Of a stretch of 64,000 nt of DNA, positions 57,731 to 64,000 are shown piece after piece (the first letter of the stretch is position 1; each line of letters opens with the position of its first letter). The notes under the pieces were generated by a model. It was not told the origin of the DNA, made no database searches, and saw only the letters and a program-made list of their open reading frames with translations. The stretch lies in NCBI GenBank assembly GCA_002706765.1, contig PAJV01000013.1:186001-250000 (forward strand), written 5' to 3'. The DNA is from Gimesia sp. (lineage in GTDB: Bacteria > Planctomycetota > Planctomycetia > Planctomycetales > Planctomycetaceae). The position numbers and the translations under genes were made by a program.

Positions 57731-57739
57731 TGCTATAAT
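57731..57739 (+). promoter_or_regulatory. Extended -10 promoter of the small coiled-coil gene
   Basis: TG-C-TATAAT, a perfect extended -10 element, lies about 40 bases before the first ATG at 57781. The -35 region is poor, as expected for extended -10 promoters. It gives the tiny gene its own transcript apart from the BatA operon. Confidence 0.6.
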
Positions 57740-57780
57740 GAACCGTCCGAAAAGTTGGTTCGTCTCCTGAATATGAGGAA

Positions 57781-57972
57781 ATGCAGTCCGTAATGAGCCT
57801 GAATAAGAAGCAGAAAAAACAGATCGACATCGCGCGTCAGAAAATCCAGAAACTGCGCCAGCGTTTAACCGGTGCCAAAGAGCAGATGGATGATCCCCAG
57901 GAAGTCAAAAGTCTGGAGCAGGAAATTGCCGTCCAGGAAGATCTGATCAAGAAGGCCCAGGAAGCTTCCTGA
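57781..57972 (+). CDS. Small coiled-coil protein
   Basis: A 63-residue, highly charged protein (MSLNKKQKKQIDIARQKI, then LRQRLTGAKEQMD and EQEIAVQEDLIKKA) predicted to form a single long coiled coil or helical hairpin. ATGs at 57781 and 57793 are both possible; GAGGAA sits directly before the first. Size and charge suggest an RNA- or protein-binding accessory, but I cannot assign a role. A strong promoter element lies just upstream. Confidence 0.72.
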   Translation: MQSVMSLNKKQKKQIDIARQKIQKLRQRLTGAKEQMDDPQEVKSLEQEIAVQEDLIKKAQEAS

Positions 57973-58055
57973 ACCGCGCCTATCAGAAACCATTTCTATT
58001 AATCAGGTTCTGCTGAAGCGGAATAGCAAGCATTTCATCTGAAAAGACCGAAGCA

Positions 58056-58514
58056 GTGTCTGGCTCACATCCTCCCACCGTGATCGTGGTACACCCCAAA
58101 GAACGCAAAAGCAAATGCACCGTGCAGCCTCTGCGCACGCATGAGAAGTTTGTCTTCTGGAAGTATCCCCGCAAAGAAGCCGACTTCCTACAGGGGTATG
58201 TGCGCCTGGGCCTGGAAGGTCCGTTAATCAGTCCGGCGGATGCCGATTCTGGTCTGCTGGTTCTTGATGGAACCTGGCGGCTGGCAGAGAAAATGGAACC
58301 TGATTATCAGGAGTTGCCCGTTCGCAGCCTGCCGGCCTGGAAAACAGCATATCCCCGGGTCTCAAAACAGTATGCAGATCCTTCAACCGGTCTTGCCACC
58401 ATTGAGGCCATTTACATCGCTTATTATCTGATGGGCCTCGATACAACGGGCCTGCTGGAAGGTTACTACTGGGCCGACCAGTTTCTGGAACTGAATCGCG
58501 ATCAACTGTCGTAA
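58056..58514 (+). CDS. DTW/Tsr3-superfamily aminocarboxypropyltransferase-like protein
   Basis: A 152-residue protein. The N-terminus has [19 protein letters not shown], the middle [12 protein letters not shown], which is the DTW-type DxTW motif, and the C-terminus [18 protein letters not shown]. Members transfer the 3-amino-3-carboxypropyl group of S-adenosylmethionine to a uridine in tRNA (TapT) or to a pseudouridine in small-subunit rRNA (Tsr3). The start is GTG at 58056, the only sensible one. I cannot choose between a tRNA and an rRNA substrate. Confidence 0.82.
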   Translation: MSGSHPPTVIVVHPKERKSKCTVQPLRTHEKFVFWKYPRKEADFLQGYVRLGLEGPLISPADADSGLLVLDGTWRLAEKMEPDYQELPVRSLPAWKTAYPRVSKQYADPSTGLATIEAIYIAYYLMGLDTTGLLEGYYWADQFLELNRDQLS

Positions 58515-58536
58515 TTCGCACTCATTGCTGCGTGAA

Positions 58537-61191
58537 TCATTCCGTGATCAACTCTGGCTCAGCATGACATTGATACTTCACCACGATATTACGGAGTTTC
58601 TCCCGATTGACCGGTTTGGTTGTGTAATCCGTGCAGCCGGCATCAATACATTTTTGTCGATCTCCGGTCATGGCATGCGCGGTCAATGCTATAATAGGAG
58701 TCTCAATTCCCAGTTCACGCAGTTTTCTGGTGGCGCCATATCCATCCAGAACCGGCATCGACATATCCATCAGAATGACATCAAACGGTTTCCCCTGTTG
58801 CTCGGCATTCAGTGCCCGCCTGACAGCGATGTCACCGTTTTCCGCCAGCACTACATGTGCTTTTTCTTTTTTCAGCAGCGTGGAAATCAGTCGCTGGTTA
58901 TCTACACCATCTTCTGCCAGCAGTACCGAGCAGCTACCCCTGATGATCATTTCTGAATCCGATTCAGTGATTCCCGACTCCTGCAGGTTCACGGGAATCT
59001 GTTTGAAGTCGACCTGTGGATTTGTATGAAATTCCAATGGTGCCGGGTTGCCAATACCAATGGTCAGTGTGAAGACGGTCCCTTCACCGGGCACGCTTTC
59101 GCAATACAGATCACCACCCAGCATCTCAGCCAGTCGCTTGCTGATAGCCAGCCCCAGGCCGGTTCCACCAAACTTACGCGTCGTGGAAGAGTCTGCCTGG
59201 ACGAACGGCTGATAGAGCATGTCGATCTGCCCGGCGGTCATGCCGATGCCCGTGTCACGGATTTTGAATTCCAGCAGTGGTTCATTGGAACTGGAATTCA
59301 AAAGCGATGTTTCCACCGAAACTTTTCCCCCGTCTGGTGTGAATTTGATCGCGTTCCCGATCAGGTTGATCAGGATCTGTTTGAACCGTGTTGGATCGCT
59401 CTGAATCTCAACAGGGATATTACCATTAAAGGACAGTTTGAACTGTAATTTCTGATATTCAGCCCTGACTTTCATCAGCGCCTGAATTTCTTTCAGTTTT
59501 TCCAGCAGCGGAAACGGAATGGTTTCGATACTCAGATTTCCCGATTCAATTTTGGAGAGATCGAGAATATCGTTGATCAGTTCCAGCAGATAGTTCCCGT
59601 TGCGTTTGATCACGTCCAGTAATTCGATACTGCCCGGGCGGCCCCAGCTTTCTTCCAGCAGCAAATCGGTATACCCCAGGACGGCGGTCATCGGCGTGCG
59701 GATTTCATGGCTCATGTTTGCCAGGAATTCACTTTTGGCCCGCGATGCTGCTTCGGCGTCGGTATTGGCCTGTTTTAATCGCTCGGCTTTTTCTTCCAGT
59801 TCGCGGCGGGTCAGCTCGAGGTTTTCCGTGCGGTCTTTTAATTCATTCAATGCCAGATCCCTTATTTGTGTTACTCTATTATATTGTCTGGCAATCAGGC
59901 CGACATCGCTGTTTTCATCCAGATCTTCGCCCAGATGGGAATTGCCTTTGATATGCAACTCCATCAGGTTCAACAGTTCGTACATTTCTGAAGTGGCACC
60001 ATGTTCCGCCATATTCAGTCCCTGCTTTTCTTCGTCTTCGGTCGCCCGCAGTCGAATGTATTTACTGATGACTCGCAACGTGATCCAGCAGAAAGAAAAG
60101 CACCAGATGAAGCAGACAGCACAGCCCAGTAACTGAACCAGAAACTGTTCCAGGCGGGAGTGTGCCAGGAATTCCGCTGGAATAAACAAGGCAACCGCCA
60201 GTGTCCCCCAGACTCCGGCAAAGCCATGAACGGGAATCACGCCAATCGTGTCGTCAAGCTGGAAGTGATCCAGAACGCGGACACCTGCTTGCATGACGAT
60301 CGCTGCCACAATTCCTATCACCACTGCAGATGCCGGCGAGACCACATCACAGCTGGCACTGCTCGCGACCAGCCCTGCCAGCAGACCATTCAGAACAGGT
60401 TCGATCTCGATCTGTTTACGCAGGTAATACTGCCAGATCAGCATGGTGATGGCACCACAGGCAGAAGCCAGAAAGGTATTAATGAAGATTTGTGGGACAT
60501 GCGAGGTGAAACCAAATTCACTGCCGCCGTTGAATCCAAACCAGCCCATCCAGAGGATGAAGACCCCCATGGTCGCCAGGGTCAGATTGTGACCTCGCAA
60601 TTTTCGAGAAGAGGTACGTTGATCAAATTTTCCAATTCGGGGCCCGATAATCACGATCGATGCCAGTGCAGCCCATGCTCCCAGAGAATGGACAACCGTT
60701 GAACCGCTGAAGTCCCGGAAACCCAGTGACTCCAGCCAGCCGGGTGCTTTCCCGACAAAATGGCTGGTCCAGGCCCAGTGACCAAACACGGGATAAATGA
60801 TTCCCCCCAGAACAATCGAAAGAATCACGTAAGCCGTAAAACGCATCCGTTCGGCTGAGGCGCCCGATGCGATTGTGGCGGCCGTCGTACACAGCATCAG
60901 TTGAAACAGGAAAAACGCGGATAGAAATATATCGGAACCGGAATTCGTAAAGGGAAAATAAGTGGTGCCGATCAGGCCCCCGGTCGTCGCTCCAAACATC
61001 AGGCCGAAACCGAAAATCCAATACAATATCCCCACAGTACTTACGTCGACAACATTTTTGATGGCGACGTGAATACTGTTTTTGGAACGCGAAAGTCCCG
61101 ATTCCAGACAGCAGAATCCCGCCTGCATAAACAGGACAAATATACTGCAGACTAAAATCCAGAGAATGTCAATTTGTTGATTGAGTTCCAT
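58537..61191 (-). CDS. Ammonium transporter-histidine kinase-receiver fusion
   Basis: An 884-residue single chain. Residues 1-400 are a complete Amt transporter with about eleven helices: Asp160 and His168 in DFSGSTVVH and His322 in PVHGFAG are the pore twin-histidine residues, and ASGASAERMRF and the cytoplasmic GLNMAEHG are present. A coiled linker (residues 430-485) leads to a HisKA dimerisation motif with His495 (MSHEIRTP), N-box Asn613, and G-boxes DTGIG (646-650) and GGTGLG (675-680). A C-terminal receiver has phosphoacceptor Asp809 (LMDMSMP), Thr837 and Lys859. It is a candidate ammonium-sensing hybrid kinase. Confidence 0.95.
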   Translation of the reverse strand: MELNQQIDILWILVCSIFVLFMQAGFCCLESGLSRSKNSIHVAIKNVVDVSTVGILYWIFGFGLMFGATTGGLIGTTYFPFTNSGSDIFLSAFFLFQLMLCTTAATIASGASAERMRFTAYVILSIVLGGIIYPVFGHWAWTSHFVGKAPGWLESLGFRDFSGSTVVHSLGAWAALASIVIIGPRIGKFDQRTSSRKLRGHNLTLATMGVFILWMGWFGFNGGSEFGFTSHVPQIFINTFLASACGAITMLIWQYYLRKQIEIEPVLNGLLAGLVASSASCDVVSPASAVVIGIVAAIVMQAGVRVLDHFQLDDTIGVIPVHGFAGVWGTLAVALFIPAEFLAHSRLEQFLVQLLGCAVCFIWCFSFCWITLRVISKYIRLRATEDEEKQGLNMAEHGATSEMYELLNLMELHIKGNSHLGEDLDENSDVGLIARQYNRVTQIRDLALNELKDRTENLELTRRELEEKAERLKQANTDAEAASRAKSEFLANMSHEIRTPMTAVLGYTDLLLEESWGRPGSIELLDVIKRNGNYLLELINDILDLSKIESGNLSIETIPFPLLEKLKEIQALMKVRAEYQKLQFKLSFNGNIPVEIQSDPTRFKQILINLIGNAIKFTPDGGKVSVETSLLNSSSNEPLLEFKIRDTGIGMTAGQIDMLYQPFVQADSSTTRKFGGTGLGLAISKRLAEMLGGDLYCESVPGEGTVFTLTIGIGNPAPLEFHTNPQVDFKQIPVNLQESGITESDSEMIIRGSCSVLLAEDGVDNQRLISTLLKKEKAHVVLAENGDIAVRRALNAEQQGKPFDVILMDMSMPVLDGYGATRKLRELGIETPIIALTAHAMTGDRQKCIDAGCTDYTTKPVNREKLRNIVVKYQCHAEPELITE

Positions 61192-61904
61192 GGCATTGAC
61201 TCATACATCAGAAGAGGCAGAAGATTTTAAGCTTCCTGTATTTTCCCAAGGCTTGCATATACAAACTCAGGGAAGAGGATTGGTGATTCACAGGAAACAA
61301 AGCGATGTTTCATTCTGGAAAAGCTTATGTTTTTTTCTGTCAACATGTGCCAGAGATCAACAATTTCGCATGACCAGTTCAGCCTGTAGACTTATCTGCG
61401 TGAAATCCCTATATCCTTATGGAGGGAAACGTTTTAACTTGAACAGATGGACGGAAGAGAGCAGTAGAAAACCTCCTCGATTTGAAAATACTTTCTAAAT
61501 CATCACTTAGGATCATTCCTCGGAGAGGGATCTGACCGTCAGGATCGATTCAAGCCATCAATCCGTTTCCATTGTTCTGACAGGCAGTGTGATAAAAAAA
61601 TAGGACGTTCCTTACTCCTCCAATGAACGAATCAGCGCCATTACTCCTCAATGGTTCGAATACTTACGGTACAAAAGTATCCAGGCGAATCGGTTTGTGC
61701 CCGGAAATTCTCAGTTGCCACTGCGAAAGATTGTTCGTGATCGTGTGGCTCTCGAACCATGACGTTTCAAAGCCTGTTCTGGGACTTTCTGGTCTGCCTT
61801 GCTTGATTATTTTGCTGTGCTTGTTAACGTTGGGAAGATTTGCGCAGATAAAGGTCTCAGAGCCAGAATACAATGTACATTTGCTGTGAAAGTGATCCGA
61901 GAAA
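61192..61904. other. Long divergent intergenic region between Amt-kinase and carB
   Basis: About 713 bases with no convincing gene. An imperfect direct repeat (TTACTCCTCCAATG at 61612-61625; TTACTCCTCAATGG at 61641-61654) lies about 250 bases before carB. An 88-codon frame at 61623-61889 has no ribosome-binding site. No sigma54 box was found on either strand. Confidence 0.5.
61612..61654. repeat. Imperfect direct repeat upstream of carB
   Basis: Two copies of TTACTCCTC(C)AATG spaced 29 bases start to start. They could be a regulator's operator pair in the carB leader; there is no further support. Confidence 0.35.

Positions 61905-64000
<2,096 letters not shown>

Noticed and set aside
61623-61889. 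88-codon frame before carB, possible leader peptide
   Set aside because: It has no ribosome-binding site, no regulatory-codon run and no attenuator structure; kept only as part of the intergenic note.

Overview
The window looks like an ordinary chromosomal segment of a member of the Planctomycetota, most probably close to Gimesia/Planctomyces. That placement is an inference, and the genus is a guess. The grounds are a DUF1559 pseudopilin-like protein with the H-X9-DG C-terminus, a secreted formylglycine-type sulfatase, a Tat-exported isomerase, a secreted PQQ-like propeller, a MoxR/DUF58/BatA cluster, an Asn/Pro-rich '[15 protein letters not shown]' type exported protein, and intermediate G+C. 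I saw no rRNA, tRNA, CRISPR array, insertion sequence, phage gene or plasmid function. Both window ends cut a gene: a sulfatase on the left and carB on the right.

Left third (1-24 kb). The minus strand carries the sulfatase, a GspG-like pseudopilin with its own terminator, metG and a CNNM/CBS membrane protein. A plus-strand group follows: a membrane-spanning P-loop ATPase, then a Tat-exported sugar isomerase/epimerase and a GT4 glycosyltransferase. Next is a long minus-strand housekeeping block read psd, pssA, ribE, rsmA and then guaB plus a lineage-type exported protein. It joins phosphatidylethanolamine synthesis, riboflavin synthesis, rRNA methylation and GMP synthesis, has several gene overlaps, and ends in a strong terminator near 10.2 kb. 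Enolase (plus, clear terminator), a membrane coiled-coil protein, a MotB-like protein without MotA, RNase D, and a DUF1559 protein with a downstream small lipoprotein complete the region.

Middle (24-45 kb). A triple-GYF-domain membrane protein, lnt, moeA and a TrpG/PabA amidotransferase lie on the minus strand. A FlaA1/CapD-type polysaccharide epimerase, a complete ribose-type ABC importer (lipoprotein binding protein, double ATPase, permease) and an RND/MMPL transporter are on the plus strand. A SecA paralogue lacking its C-terminal third converges on the transporter. Behind it are an orphan beta-class DNA methyltransferase, a thioredoxin-fold protein, an Ldh-family dehydrogenase and a PQQ-like propeller.

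Right third (45-64 kb). Pyruvate kinase, a YyaL-DsbD fusion and a MoxR ATPase are on the minus strand. A Tat-exported tandem alpha/beta hydrolase and a second MoxR-DUF58-BatA/VWA operon are on the plus strand. They are followed by a tiny coiled-coil gene with a perfect extended -10 promoter and a DTW/Tsr3-like protein. Facing these is an unusual single polypeptide joining an ammonium transporter, a histidine kinase and a receiver domain. A 713-base gap separates it from carB.

The most notable items are the Amt-kinase-receiver fusion, the tandem hydrolase whose second nucleophile site is degenerate, the YyaL-DsbD fusion, the short SecA and the solitary MotB-like protein. I did not find a clearly new multi-gene system. 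All calls come from reading motifs by eye, without database searches.
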